From JBBSAT01 sp046351235 (GTDB taxonomy: Bacteria > Myxococcota_A > Polyangia > Polyangiales > Sandaracinaceae), in NCBI GenBank assembly GCA_046351235.1, contig JAXLYV010000007.1:334398-398397 (forward strand): a stretch of DNA of 64,000 nt, read 5' to 3'. Under the pieces are notes generated by a model that worked only from the letters and a program-made list of their open reading frames with translations, was not told the origin of the DNA and ran no database searches. Shown here in pieces: positions 8,686-18,942 of this stretch; within the stretch, counting starts at the first letter, position 1; each line of letters begins with the position of its first letter. Made by a program: the position numbers and the translations under genes.

Positions 8686-9866
8686 GCAGCTCGCGGCGCA
8701 CCTCTGTGGTCGAGCTCGGCGTTAGGCTTGCGCTGGCCCTCGGCGCCGCACTCATCGCGTCCCTCTCTGCGCGTGTCTATGCCTATCGAACTCTCGCAGA
8801 CGATCCCCAAGTGCAGCAGCCCGCGTCCCAGAGCGGGGGCGCGCTTCGGTGGAACGTTGCGGCAGCCGGGCTCACTCCCGTGGAGTTGGGCGATGTGTTG
8901 GCTGCGTCAGGCGCCGCCATTGCCGTGTGGACGGCGCCCGAATGCACTTCGCTGCGGTCGACGCGAGAGGAGGGGGTGACCCCCGAGCATGCCGTCCACG
9001 GCGACGGAATATCGACCGTCGAAGTGGTTCGAACCGGCTGGGGGAGCCGCGGGCTCGAGGTTGGGCGCGGCGCGACGACAGACCTTCAGGTCGTCGTCGG
9101 TGACGAGGGTGTCGCGTGGATACGAGAGGCCGATATCTATCTCGATTACGAGCACTACATGTGGTCATCTTCGGGCAACGCGGCGTCGCTCGACGTCCAG
9201 GCCGTTCTGACTCACGAATTTGGTCACGCCCTGGGGCTACTTCATCCGTGCGGCGATGCGGGTGCGCCCCCTTGTTCGTTTGCTGCCGGCGAGAGTGCCA
9301 TGTTTCCGGAGTACAGGCGCGATCGGGGTCGGGCGCTCTCGGACGACGATGTTGCCGCAGTTTGCGCGCTCTATCCGACCATGCTGTGCGTCCCGGTTTG
9401 TCAGGCCGGAGAGTCATGCGTGGACGGCCAATGCGTCGCCTCATGCGATGGCGCTACGGCATGTGGCACCTGCGGCGCGGGAGGCTGTGTCGGGAATTCG
9501 TGCGAAGCGGATGCGGAATGCGGCGGCGCACAATGCGCGCAGTATGGCCCGTCGGAGGCTGTGTGCGTGGCAGCGGGGTCATTTGGGACTGCTTGCAATT
9601 CCGCGAACGACTGCGCGAGCCGGCTTTGCTTCGCCTCCTCAGGGGGCAGTTCGTTCTGTACCCGAGGATGCCAGGCTGCAACTGAGTGTTCAGCGTATGG
9701 GCTCGACTGCAGGGCCGTGGGCGGCGTCCGCGTGTGTGCGACGCCCTTGGTCGCAGCGCAGGGCTGTGCGGTGCGTGCCGGTCGCCCGCGTTCTCGAGCT
9801 TGGCTGATCGGGTGTGTCATGTTCTGCGTCGCCCTCCTGGGTCGCCGCCTTGGATACAGGAGCTAG
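8670..9866 (+). CDS. Secreted matrixin-like zinc metalloprotease
   Basis: The protein has 398 residues. After a signal peptide (about residues 17-37) comes a protease domain with the zinc motif HEFGHALGLLH (His182, Glu183, His186, His192) and a likely Met-turn (GESAMFPEY) some 20 residues later, as in matrixins and other metzincins. The C-terminal part is Cys-rich. It ends in a Cys, a basic stretch, one hydrophobic helix and an Arg-rich tail (LLGRRLGYRS), a layout like MYXO-CTERM sorting signals. The ATG at 8670 overlaps the previous gene by 16 bases. In this operon it could process the neighbouring giant secreted proteins, which is inference. Confidence 0.8.
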   Translation: MRGDVSSSRRTSVVELGVRLALALGAALIASLSARVYAYRTLADDPQVQQPASQSGGALRWNVAAAGLTPVELGDVLAASGAAIAVWTAPECTSLRSTREEGVTPEHAVHGDGISTVEVVRTGWGSRGLEVGRGATTDLQVVVGDEGVAWIREADIYLDYEHYMWSSSGNAASLDVQAVLTHEFGHALGLLHPCGDAGAPPCSFAAGESAMFPEYRRDRGRALSDDDVAAVCALYPTMLCVPVCQAGESCVDGQCVASCDGATACGTCGAGGCVGNSCEADAECGGAQCAQYGPSEAVCVAAGSFGTACNSANDCASRLCFASSGGSSFCTRGCQAATECSAYGLDCRAVGGVRVCATPLVAAQGCAVRAGRPRSRAWLIGCVMFCVALLGRRLGYRS

Positions 9867-9868
9867 AG

Positions 9869-11884
9869 ATGAGGAATCATATTCGCTGGGCGCTCGGTTT
9901 GCTTGCTGTCTTCGTGGCGACGGCCTGCGGTAGGGCGTCGGACGAGGGGGCGCTCTTGGGCGGTGAAGACACCGATGCGGTGTTTGCCGAGATTGATCGG
10001 AGGTTGAACCTCACGATTGTTCCGCTCTCGTCGGGCGGTGAGACTCTCGAAGCTGTGAGCGTGGGCTCCGGGCTGTCTGGTGAATACAATGTCGGGCAGC
10101 TTCTCGGGAACGAGTGCCGTCTGACCGTTCTCGAGTCAGGTGTGTGTGTCGAGTCCTCGGTGGCGACGCAGAACCACCTCTGCCGCGCGGACCTCTTGAT
10201 GCGGCTTGTTCTGTCCCCCGTGGCAACGAGATTGCCGTTGCCGTCGAGCTGGGTCTCGCTCGTCGCCGGCGCGAGCGAGGTTCTCGTTCCGCCTCAGGAC
10301 GCGGAGACTCGTTACGCGCTGAGTCGTCTCGCTTTCGACGAGGCGCGTATGGCGGTTCAGGAGTCCGGAGAGGCCCTGGCTGGAGTGGTCGGGGGTGGAG
10401 GCGCAGACTGCTGGAACTACGGAAATGCCGGGGTTAGTCCGCTGGCGAGCAGGGATCATCCCGGGATCTCAGGCGTCTTCACGTTTGGTGAGTACTTCGC
10501 CGTCTCTTACGTCGAGGGGATGCATCTCGAGGACGAGGCGAATGAAGAGATGCGACGAGCAGTGACGGCAGTTGCCGATTCGTACTTCGCAAGACTTCCG
10601 TCGCGGCGTCTAGCGTTGAGGGCGCGCTTCTCGCACCCCACGTTGGGACTGTTCAATCACGCGAGCGCGGTCGCTGGCGGCAGGCCGTCCGATTCCAGCT
10701 CGAACAATGCGTTTGGTGATGGCAGCGAGACGCCGGACGACGCTGGCGCCGGGTATTGTCCGAGCGAGCCGCTTGCGGGGGGCGCTCTCCGCGCAATGCA
10801 GTACCTCCGCCAAGCCGCTCCGCCGACCTTGGCCGTGCTCCTCTATCCCCAGGCGTTCGGAGGCGAGGCGGGCGCGCCAGGCGGCCTGCCCGCCGTGCTA
10901 CTGGATCAACTGCTCGTCACCGGCTGGAACACGACCATCTTTGGCGGCGGAGTGCAGGGTGCCGCTCTGACGGAATGCCACGGGCACGATTCGGTAGCCT
11001 GTCGCCTGTCCTATCTCATGCATCAGCCGGAGCTGCGAGATGTCTCCAGCGGCGCTGAGCTCGCGAGTGCGTTGGGGTTGACCGTCGACGACTTTCGAGC
11101 GGCGAGACAGCGCCTTGCAGACGAGTTCTTTGCATTCTATCGCTCCTTTGGCCGCGAAGCGCCGTCGTACGAGATTTCTTCCGGGATCCGCTCGTCCGAC
11201 TACTTCCGCCGATACTCGGCAACGGGAACGCCGCCAGAGGTGCTCCCGCCCTCGTACTACGCGGCTCTGGCCGCCTACGTCGAGACGCCGGGCGCCGTCA
11301 CCGTCAACGGCGCCGGTGACCCGGTTGTGCCGATTCCGTCGTACGGCGGCTACTCGGACCAAGTCGTCGGGTCCGGAAACCAGCTCGACTCCATGGATGG
11401 GGCGTTGTCCGGGCTGCGCTGGATTGTCTCGCGCCCTCACATGAGCGACGACGCGCTCGAGCCCACGCGGTCGATCTTGGAAACGGAGCTCGGGACGCGG
11501 GCGCCAACCGAGCTCGGCCGTCTCGGAGCATGCTGGTACGCCCCAAACCCGGTCAGCTATCTCGAATCGTCCGTGCGCGTCACGGTGTCCGGCCCGGAAG
11601 CGCTCTCGAGTGCCGGGCTCACGGTGGTCGCGGGAGGCGCCGGGCTCGAGTGTGCGGTGCGCGGCACCTACGATGGCACGCCGTGTACGCAAGCCGATCT
11701 CGACTCGCTGACGGCCAGCGCATCGTGGAGCCCCCGGATGACCCCGGAGCCAGGATTCGCACATACGTTCGACGCAATGGTATCGGGCGATTCGCTCTCG
11801 CCGCCGGGGGACGGAATCCCTACCACGCAGCCTAGTTCTTTCAACTCGGAAACGGTCCTCTTCTTCGTCGTGAGACTGCGCCCG
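9869..11884 (+). pseudogene. TcA-like giant secreted protein, N-terminal fragment (cut by IS)
   Basis: It starts at ATG 9869, with CAGGAG six bases upstream and two bases after the previous stop. The signal ends in LLAVFVATACGRAS, a lipobox. The fragment supplies 672 codons up to VVRLRPG, where the IS begins; the frame then runs through IS sequence to a stop at 11980. Joined to 13569-18517 (with one base restored, see there) it would give about 2320 residues, the size of Tc toxin A subunits. This half has no domain I can name, but it includes LGLTVDDFRAARQRLADEFFAFYRSF and extended beta-like stretches. The TcA reading rests mainly on the far C terminus and the gene order. Confidence 0.6.
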
Positions 11885-11934
11885 GGGGCTGCCCCGGCGC
11901 CCGGCGCGGGTGTGGATGACATGCTGATCTCCCT

Positions 11935-13401
11935 TCATGCGGCCAGGCACACGATCTCGGCCTGCTTCGAGGCCGCGTAGTGCTCCCAGGCGGGCCGCCA
12001 TCGCTCGGAGGTGACGAGCCCGCGACGCGTGACGAGCCCGCGGAGGCCGGGCTTGTCCCAGCGTGCTCCGCTGAGGTTCGTGCGCTGGCCCATGACCTTC
12101 GCGGCGGACTCGGTCGCGCCGCTGCCGATCGCGCGGTTCGCCGACCAGTGACCCGCATATCGCATCTTTGCTCGCCGCTTGCCGATGTAGCGAGTCGCGT
12201 CGGCGAGTGCTTCGTGCCTCTCGGGCTCCTCGGCCGCGTCGATGAGCGAGAGACGGCGCTTGAGGCTGCGCAGGATCCGATCGACCGCGCCGTGGTCGCG
12301 AAGAAGCTCGTCGCGGTACCACTCGCCCATCTTGTGCGGGTCGCCGTCGGGCTCGCACTGGCGGATGACGTCGCGGAGGTAGTCGAGCGCGTGGTTGAGA
12401 TCGACGATCTCGTGGCGTGCGCACGCTCGTGTGATGTCGCTGGCTGCGAGCGCCTCGGGCAGCGCGTCGAGCTCGGACGCGCCGTCCTGCACGATGGTGA
12501 TGTCCATCGGCCCGCGGAGCTCGACGACGCGCTCGACGTCCTTCACGACGCGCGCTGCGAGCGCCGCGGGGTCCACGTTCGCGTCGTCGCCGTATCGGAT
12601 CGTGCGGAGCGTCTTTCCGTGCGCGTCGATCAGCGAGAGGCTCGCGACGTAGGCCATCCGGTAGTTCACGTCGAAGGGCACGGGCACGGCGCGCACGTAC
12701 GGCGCGTGGCGCTTGCGTCGCGGCGTCGAGGGCGGCTGATCGGCAGGGCGCTCTTCCCACATCGGGATCGCCTTGCGGTCGAGCCCGCAGCTCATGCTCG
12801 CCACGGAGGCCGGCACGCTTTCGTCGCGGCGCGCGGCGTCTTCGAGCGCGAGCACCTGGTCGGCCATCTCCACGCCGAAGTCGTGGACGTGCGTCTCGAT
12901 CGTCGCGCGCGACGCCGAGCCGATGCCGAGCTCGCCGAGGCAGCGATGCGCCTCGCGGCTCGTCATGAGCGCGGTCATCCAGCCCAGCCTCGCAGCGAGC
13001 CCGGGCGTCATCGACTCGCAGATCAGCCCGGCGCGCTTCGACAGCGGCTTGATCGTCGCGCCGTTGTGCACGCCGACCTCGCGGTAGAGCGGCTCCTCGA
13101 TTCGGTAGGCGCCCCAGAGCCCGAAGCAGCGCACCGCGCTCTCTTGCGAGAGCGGGGCGTAGGTCACGCCATCGATCTCGATCAGCGCGGCGCGGGTCAC
13201 GCGAGCTTCGAGACCGCGGCGCTCGACCGCGCTGCCCACCTGTCGCAGCGCCATCAGCACCACGTCCTGCAGCGACTCGAAGCTCTGCGTCTCGTCCGCG
13301 TCGACGAGCGCGAACAATCGATCAGCGAGCGCGTCGGCGACGTCGGGCGGCAGCGGGTTTTCGGACAGGACTCGGCGGTGCTTCTGGAGGGAGGTCGTCA
13401 T
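11935..13401 (-). CDS. ISKra4-type transposase
   Basis: The protein has 488 residues from the ATG at 13401. The C-terminal block GSGATESAAKVMGQRTNLSG followed by ARW and a tryptophan-containing tail is the hallmark I recognise from ISKra4-family DDE transposases. Upstream acidic candidates include the Asp residues in IVQDGASELDAL and in the VDLNHALDYLRD region. The family cuts and pastes DNA through a DDE/RNase H-fold active site. The coding region is intact, so the element may be active. The start is weakly supported: no good ribosome-binding site is visible, and a +1 frameshift from the overlapping upstream frame is possible. Confidence 0.8.
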   Translation of the reverse strand: MTTSLQKHRRVLSENPLPPDVADALADRLFALVDADETQSFESLQDVVLMALRQVGSAVERRGLEARVTRAALIEIDGVTYAPLSQESAVRCFGLWGAYRIEEPLYREVGVHNGATIKPLSKRAGLICESMTPGLAARLGWMTALMTSREAHRCLGELGIGSASRATIETHVHDFGVEMADQVLALEDAARRDESVPASVASMSCGLDRKAIPMWEERPADQPPSTPRRKRHAPYVRAVPVPFDVNYRMAYVASLSLIDAHGKTLRTIRYGDDANVDPAALAARVVKDVERVVELRGPMDITIVQDGASELDALPEALAASDITRACARHEIVDLNHALDYLRDVIRQCEPDGDPHKMGEWYRDELLRDHGAVDRILRSLKRRLSLIDAAEEPERHEALADATRYIGKRRAKMRYAGHWSANRAIGSGATESAAKVMGQRTNLSGARWDKPGLRGLVTRRGLVTSERWRPAWEHYAASKQAEIVCLAA

Positions 13402-13555
13402 GGGGCGCCACAACACCCGCGGGCGGCGCGGAATTCCCTGCCGCACGCGCGGCCTCGAGCGTGGCCGCGAACAGAGCGAGCAACTGCTCCTGCTCCGCCT
13501 CGAACGTCCCTTCCGGTGCCCGACCCAGCGGTCGAAGCCACTCGATCGACCCCAC
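13322..13555 (-). CDS. Short upstream ORF of the IS, possible frameshift partner of the transposase
   Basis: From a GTG at 13555 a 77-residue frame runs into the first 80 bases of the transposase gene in another frame. It has an acidic/helical stretch (EAEQEQLLALFAATLEA) followed by a Pro/Arg-rich tail. The overlap contains CGA AAA CCC, where moving forward by one base would enter the transposase frame. Some ISKra4 subgroups express their transposase from two overlapping frames. That is known for the family, but here it is only a possibility. Confidence 0.35.
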   Translation of the reverse strand: MGSIEWLRPLGRAPEGTFEAEQEQLLALFAATLEAARAAGNSAPPAGVVAPHDDLPPEAPPSPVRKPAAARRRRRAR

Positions 13556-13568
13556 CGGGGGCAGCCCC

Positions 13569-16500
13569 GGTACGCGCTCCTTCTTCCAGGTCACCTACGC
13601 CATGTACCACGCCGACCTCGTCAGCTCAGGCCGCGATCCACACCCCCCGGCGCCTACACGGAGTTCGCTGGCTTGCAGTTGCGAGTCCGTAGTGATGAGC
13701 CGGGACACAGGTCGGAGCCATACCTTCCGCGGCCGGTGGGTGACTACCCGGCGGTGCAATACTGCGTCCACATATCGGCTCAACCGGAGGTCTTTCAGGC
13801 GATTCAATCCACGGTTGCTCCCGACCCCGATGATTGCGGCGACGCCCTCGTCGACTGCACGGGTCTGCCGTCGGACTTTCACATCCCCTTGGAGAACGAG
13901 CTGACCAGCGATGGAGATCAGGTGGAGTCGAGCTGGCGACACTACCTCTCGATCGCGCAGGCGGCTGCCGATGAGGCGGACCAGCTGGGCGAGGCACTGA
14001 TTCAGCATGGCCTCGAGAGGGACATGAGGCAGGAGCAGGCGATCAGCGATCTGACTAGCATTTGCGGTGTCGCTCTGAATATCTCGGACATTCCAGAGCG
14101 AGACGGAGGGGCCTGCACTGCGGACGCCCAATGCTCTGCGGGATATCGCTGCCAAGGAGTCGGAGCACGTCGGTGCGTTCTGGACCCGGTACTCTACGCT
14201 ACGACCCACGTTGCGGCGGCGAATCGCGATCGACTCGCGTCGTGTCTGGGCGCGTCCAACGTCTCGTATGCGGTGCTCGGTAACACGCAGGTCTGCGCCT
14301 GGGACTACGGAGACGCCTCGTCGGCCTGTCGGGGAGCCACGCCCGAGCAGCCCTGTCCGTACGAGCTCAGCGGCCCAACCTGCTCCGCGCCGTCGCTTCC
14401 CGCGGACGCGATGCGCCAGGTCAGGCTTCTCGATGGGATGGCCGCGGCCGGCGAGCCGACGGAGGCTCTCCTGTCGCTCTTCCACATGCCCGATGAGACG
14501 GAGGGCTCCGGTGCCACGGGGACCGACACTCAGGGCGCGCCACCGTGCGCGGCCCTGGCCGCGTGGCGCAACGCGACCAGCCCGCCCGGGCATCCGGAGT
14601 TCCTGACCAGTAGCCGGTTCTTCTCGCAGTCGACGCTGAGTCAGCTTGCTCAGACCATCAGTTGGTCGGCGGCGGTGGGGGACTTCAGCAGTGTGTCGAT
14701 CAACGACACACGTGTGATCACGACGGGCAGTGCGGTCGGTAACGCGAGCGCGATGCCGCCCTCCGGTGGTCCGTGCGCGACGTCATCGAGTGGCGGATGG
14801 CCGGCGGATGATCGGTGCGGCCACCTGTTCGAGCTGGCCGGCGCAGCCGGAGGGCGCTGCCCGAGTGGTGCCCGCTCGCGGCCGGGCGATGCCCCCCAGC
14901 GGTCGCTCTTTTGCCACTGGCCCGATGCAACTGATTCGTCGGGGGCTCTAGGACATCGCGAGCAGCGCGCACAGATGAACGACATGCTGGCGCGCGCGGT
15001 GCTGGCCGCGCGGTTGATCGGAGGTGCACCACTCTCGCACGGTGCACTGGAGGTTCCTCACTACGGCCGAATCGGCAACCCGTCGGTCGAAGTCGTCGAG
15101 GCAGAGTGGAACCAACGCGATGCGTTCTTCGCTCCTCCGTCGGGGACCGGCTTCGTTCGTACGACCACCGCCGGTCAGATCATCACGCACGGCATTGGTG
15201 ACTTCGGGGAGTACGGCGGGTCATTCATCTCGGACTACGGCGGTCGGGCCTATCGCATCGGCCCGACATTTGCGTACGGCGGCAGCGGGCCCGGGAGCTA
15301 CCCCGACGGCGTCGAGTGGCGTCGCTGTCCGTATGACCGAGCGGCGTGCATCGAGGTCTTCGATGACGCTGCCGATGTCGATGACCCGACCGCGGAGCAT
15401 GCGGATACTTGGGATCGCAACATGCCGCTGGTCATCCGGCGACTCTCAGGCTCGGTCGACGGTCCGAACCCGCTGCAGTTTGCAGACGCAATTTGGAGCG
15501 GTGGCGGGCGAACTGACCTGGGTGGTGCGTCGATCTACGCAGGACTCATGGACCGAGTGTTCGCATCTGCGCACAGCGCACCGTATGACCTTGCCGTTGA
15601 CGCAACGGACGGCATGCTTGGGGACGACCCGCTGGCGCAGACCGTGACGGAGTACTGGCGTCGTCAACCGGCGTGTAACTTCGATGTTTCGCGCCTCGTC
15701 GGCGGTACCTGCAACGCCGCCGAGCTGGAGTACGAACAGCAGCATTGCGACCACAATAGCTCTCTCTCGTCGTGCGGTTACGTTGGGTGTCGGCCCCACG
15801 ACGACGGTTCAGCAGCAGCCTATTATTGGTGCTCGCATCGTGCAGCCCAGCCCGGGCTGAACTACCTCGACAGTCTCGAGGCGAACCGGGCCTTCATCGC
15901 CCAGCAGGGTCTCACGAATACCGACATGCTCAACGGGCTGGAGCTTCTCTGCTACGCCGCGGAGACGCAGCAAGGGGGGGCTTCGCTCTGCACGGGGAAC
16001 ATGCCGCAGGTCGAGAGTATGGCGGACGCCTTCAGGGCCTCCTCGTACCTCGACTGTCAGGCTGCAGATCTCAGGCGTCATGCGAGCCGCGCCATGCTCA
16101 CGGACCTGCCGACCCGCGTGGTGCAGGTGGTGCAGGCGTCCGGCACTACTGTGTACGGGGAGGACACGGGCGAGTTCGGCGCCGCGGTCGATCAGGTGCG
16201 GGCCGGGCTCGTGAACTTGACTACCGCGGAGGCCGGGATCGCTAGTGATCTTCACGCCATGTCTGGGGCTCTCACCCGGCTTCGTAGCGCGGTGCAGAAC
16301 CAGAACCTAGAGCAGCAGATCAGTGCGCTCCAGCTCGAGTCGGCCGCGTTCGACCGGATCACTTCGTGCGCTGCCGGTCTGGCGGATGCAGCAGGCCAAG
16401 GCACCGGGGCTCCAGCGGCGTACGCTGGCGCGGCCATCCAGTGCGCAAACGCGGGGGTTCAGATCGTGCTCGCGGCCCAGTTGTCGCAGTTGCACGACAT

Positions 16501-18517
16501 GCAGGCGCAGTTGGCGCTTCAAGATGCGTTCACGCGCTTCGACGACGAGTTCAACGCGGCCAACCAACACCTCGGGGAGCAGGCGGCGGCAATCTCCTCG
16601 GCGCTCGAGAACATCAGCGCGGGCATTGCCACCATCCGCAATCAGCAAATGGGTGCACGGCGCGCGTTGGCACGCGCGCTATTCCTCGATACGGATGAGA
16701 CGGGCCAGGTGATGGCGGCAAGCAACGTCATGCGCGAGCGCTACGATACGGACCTCGTGCGATACACCGAGGCTCATCATCGAGCCGTCAGGCTCGCTGC
16801 GATTGCTCGAGTCGCACTCGAACAGCGGCTCGGCATGACTCTTCGGTCGATGACGGCGGAGCTAGTGACGGTGGAAGCGCCGGCTGATTGGGCAGACGAC
16901 ATCTGCCGCCTGCCGAGTATCGACTACGACTCAGTGTCGGGGCGATCTGGAACGGGATCGTCGATGGCTGCTGTGCCTCCGGACGACTATTCGGGCACCT
17001 ACGTAGGCGACTACGTGAGACGGCTCGCTCAGGTATTCGAGTCGTACAACTTTGCTTATCCATTCCAAGACGGGACCGACCGAACGGTGGTATCTCTGAG
17101 AGATGAGCTGCTGGGGGTACGGGCGTCGTGTCCCGTGGCTGGCCCCAATCTCCTCTTCCAGACGAGTGATCTTCGCGCAGATCGCATTGGCGGCGAGCTC
17201 GTGTGGTTGCGCGAGAACTGCGAGGAGCGCACGGGTTGGGACCCGGACGGCGGAGTCTACGACGCCGGTGTGGGCTCGGTCATTCGGGCCACGCAACCGT
17301 CCTGCGTGTCGGTACAGGAGATTGATCCGGCGGTCGAAGGAACCGGAGATGTCCCGTTGCCACACGGATCGACTGATGCGGTCACCGGAGGGGGCGCGGG
17401 CGCGTTCCGCGTGTTCTTCGGCAATCACACTGGATCGACCGATGACCCCGTCGCTCCGCCGGGTGCGAGTTGTGAGTCGGGATGCAACGGCATCACGGCC
17501 GCCACTCGCTACGTTCAATGGATCGCGCTGCCCGACGGCGACTACACTCTTTCGTGGTATGCACGCCGAACGCCCGTTTCGGTGAGCAGTGGCGCCACCC
17601 GGGTCGATCCCGACAAGGCGGTTTCTCTCCTCACTCGCTCACCGTCGGGCGTGGTCGGTACCATCTCTGCGACGGTCACTGCGGCTACCCAGGTCACCGC
17701 GGGTGGTTGGACGCGCTATTGGGCCCATTTCACTCACTCTGATGCGAGTGAGGTTGGTGTCGCCCTCCGCGCGGGCGGAGGCGGAAGCGACGAGTACTCC
17801 GTCGCGGATGTGAGCGGCATCATGCTGACGGCGCGGCATGAAGGCGACACCGAGCCGGCGGTCTACTGGTCGACGAGCGAGGTTCTGACCCACGACGAGC
17901 CCGTCTGCGAGGACACCGCGGGGCGGGCGCTGCGGGATCAGGGGTTCGTGTATGGCTGCGAGACGGTCTGCCCGGCCGGGTATGGCACGAGCTGCGATCC
18001 CGGCCAGCGGGCGTCGAGGTGCTACTACGAAGCCTCGTTCGCATTGGGAGCCGATGCGCTCGAGAGATTGACCGGACGCGGCGGTGGTGGGTTCGCCGGC
18101 GGAAACTACAACTACCGAATCGAGACTCTGGGTCTAAATCTCGTAGGGACCGGAATTCGCGACTGCTCTCAGTCGAGCACGCCGTCTACCTGCTATGCGT
18201 CGGCCGGCGTCAGCTACTCGTTGCTGCATACCGGCCAGTTTCCCGTTCGAAACGCGCGGGGCGAAGACTACCTCGCGCCGCTCTTTCCAGGAAGAATCGA
18301 GAGCGCTCGGGCGCTTGCTGCCGAGCGGTACATCACGAACCCGGTATCCTCTGCTGACGAGATCCTTAGTGACCAATACGGTAGAGTGGAGTTTCGTGGA
18401 CGCCCTCTCGGTGGTTTGTTCACGTTGCGAATCTGGGATGACGGGGGCCTCGTTTTCAGTAATGTCGAGGACGTCCAGTTTGTGATTGGTTACCGCTACT
18501 GGACGCGGCAGCAGTAG
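13569..18517 (+). pseudogene. TcA-like giant protein, C-terminal fragment
   Basis: Coding resumes in one frame (TRSFFQVTYAMYHADL) to a run of six C at 13643-13648, then continues in another frame (GAYTEFAGLQLRV) to 18517. A seventh C would join them. The middle has a long helix-rich region (NLEQQISALQLESAAFD, then AAISSALENISAGIATIRNQ) comparable with the pore-forming helices of TcA. The last 60 residues (VEFRGRPLGGLFTLRIWDDG, FSNVEDVQFVIGYRYW) match the pattern of the TcB-binding C terminus of TcA proteins (PFEGAGAISRWRLELP...ISDVILHLRYTA in family members). Cys-rich patches and a beta-sandwich-like region lie between. The stop is two bases before the next ATG. As drawn, the gene has no start codon of its own. 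Confidence 0.6.
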
Positions 18518-18519
18518 CC

Positions 18520-18942
18520 ATGGGGCACCAGACGCGCTCGCGCGCCGCCACGTTCGCATCTCGCCTCCTCGCCGCCACGGTGGCCACGCTCCTCGCGTGG
18601 TCACCGGTGACGCCCTATCTCGCTTGGGCGCAGGACCACGAGCGGCCTTCGGTGCAGGCGCGGGAGCTCGCGGAGCCTGCGGTCGACGTGGCGGTGCGGG
18701 AGGAGCTCGCGGCGACCGCGGGTGCGGAGGGGGCGGCGCTCGAGGCGAACGTCGATCCGGAGGCGATCGAGGCCGAGGCGGCGGAGCGGTTCGAGGAGCA
18801 TGCGGACGCGGAGGGCGGGCAGACGGACATCCCGCGGGACTCCACGCCGATCTCGCCGCCGGAGGCGGAGACGCCGAGCACGGTGTCGCCGCAGTCGATC
18901 TCGTTGCCGATTCTATGGGAGTTGAGGCATGAATCAGCGTGA
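18520..18942 (+). pseudogene. Truncated duplicate of the RHS/TcB N-terminus
   Basis: The 140-residue product repeats the first 125 residues of the RHS protein at 21247: signal peptide (LLAATVATLLAWSPVTPYL), then an acidic Ala/Glu-rich segment ending QSISLP. At exactly that point similarity stops and the frame ends 10 codons later, overlapping the next start by 14 bases. The SpvB domain that should follow is missing. It looks like the scar of a tandem duplication, although the short exported acidic protein could still be made. Confidence 0.8.
18541..18910 (+). repeat. 370-bp direct repeat, copy 1
   Basis: It aligns without gaps to 21256-21625, with about 16 mismatches counted by eye (near 96% identity). 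The two copies flank the lipoprotein gene at 18929, so recombination between them would delete that gene and restore a single RHS start. Confidence 0.9.

Larger units (their letters stand above)
11885..13568 (-). mobile_element. ISKra4-family-like insertion sequence
   Basis: The boundaries are inferred. Near-inverted ends GGGGCTGCCCC.GG occur at about 11885 and, inverted, up to about 13568. Removing this interval brings VVRLRPG in frame with TRSFFQVTYAMYHADL of the host gene. No target duplication is obvious. The element holds one long transposase gene on the minus strand and a short upstream frame overlapping it. It lies against the direction of the toxin operon, so it splits the host gene and may block transcription of the genes downstream. 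Confidence 0.7.
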
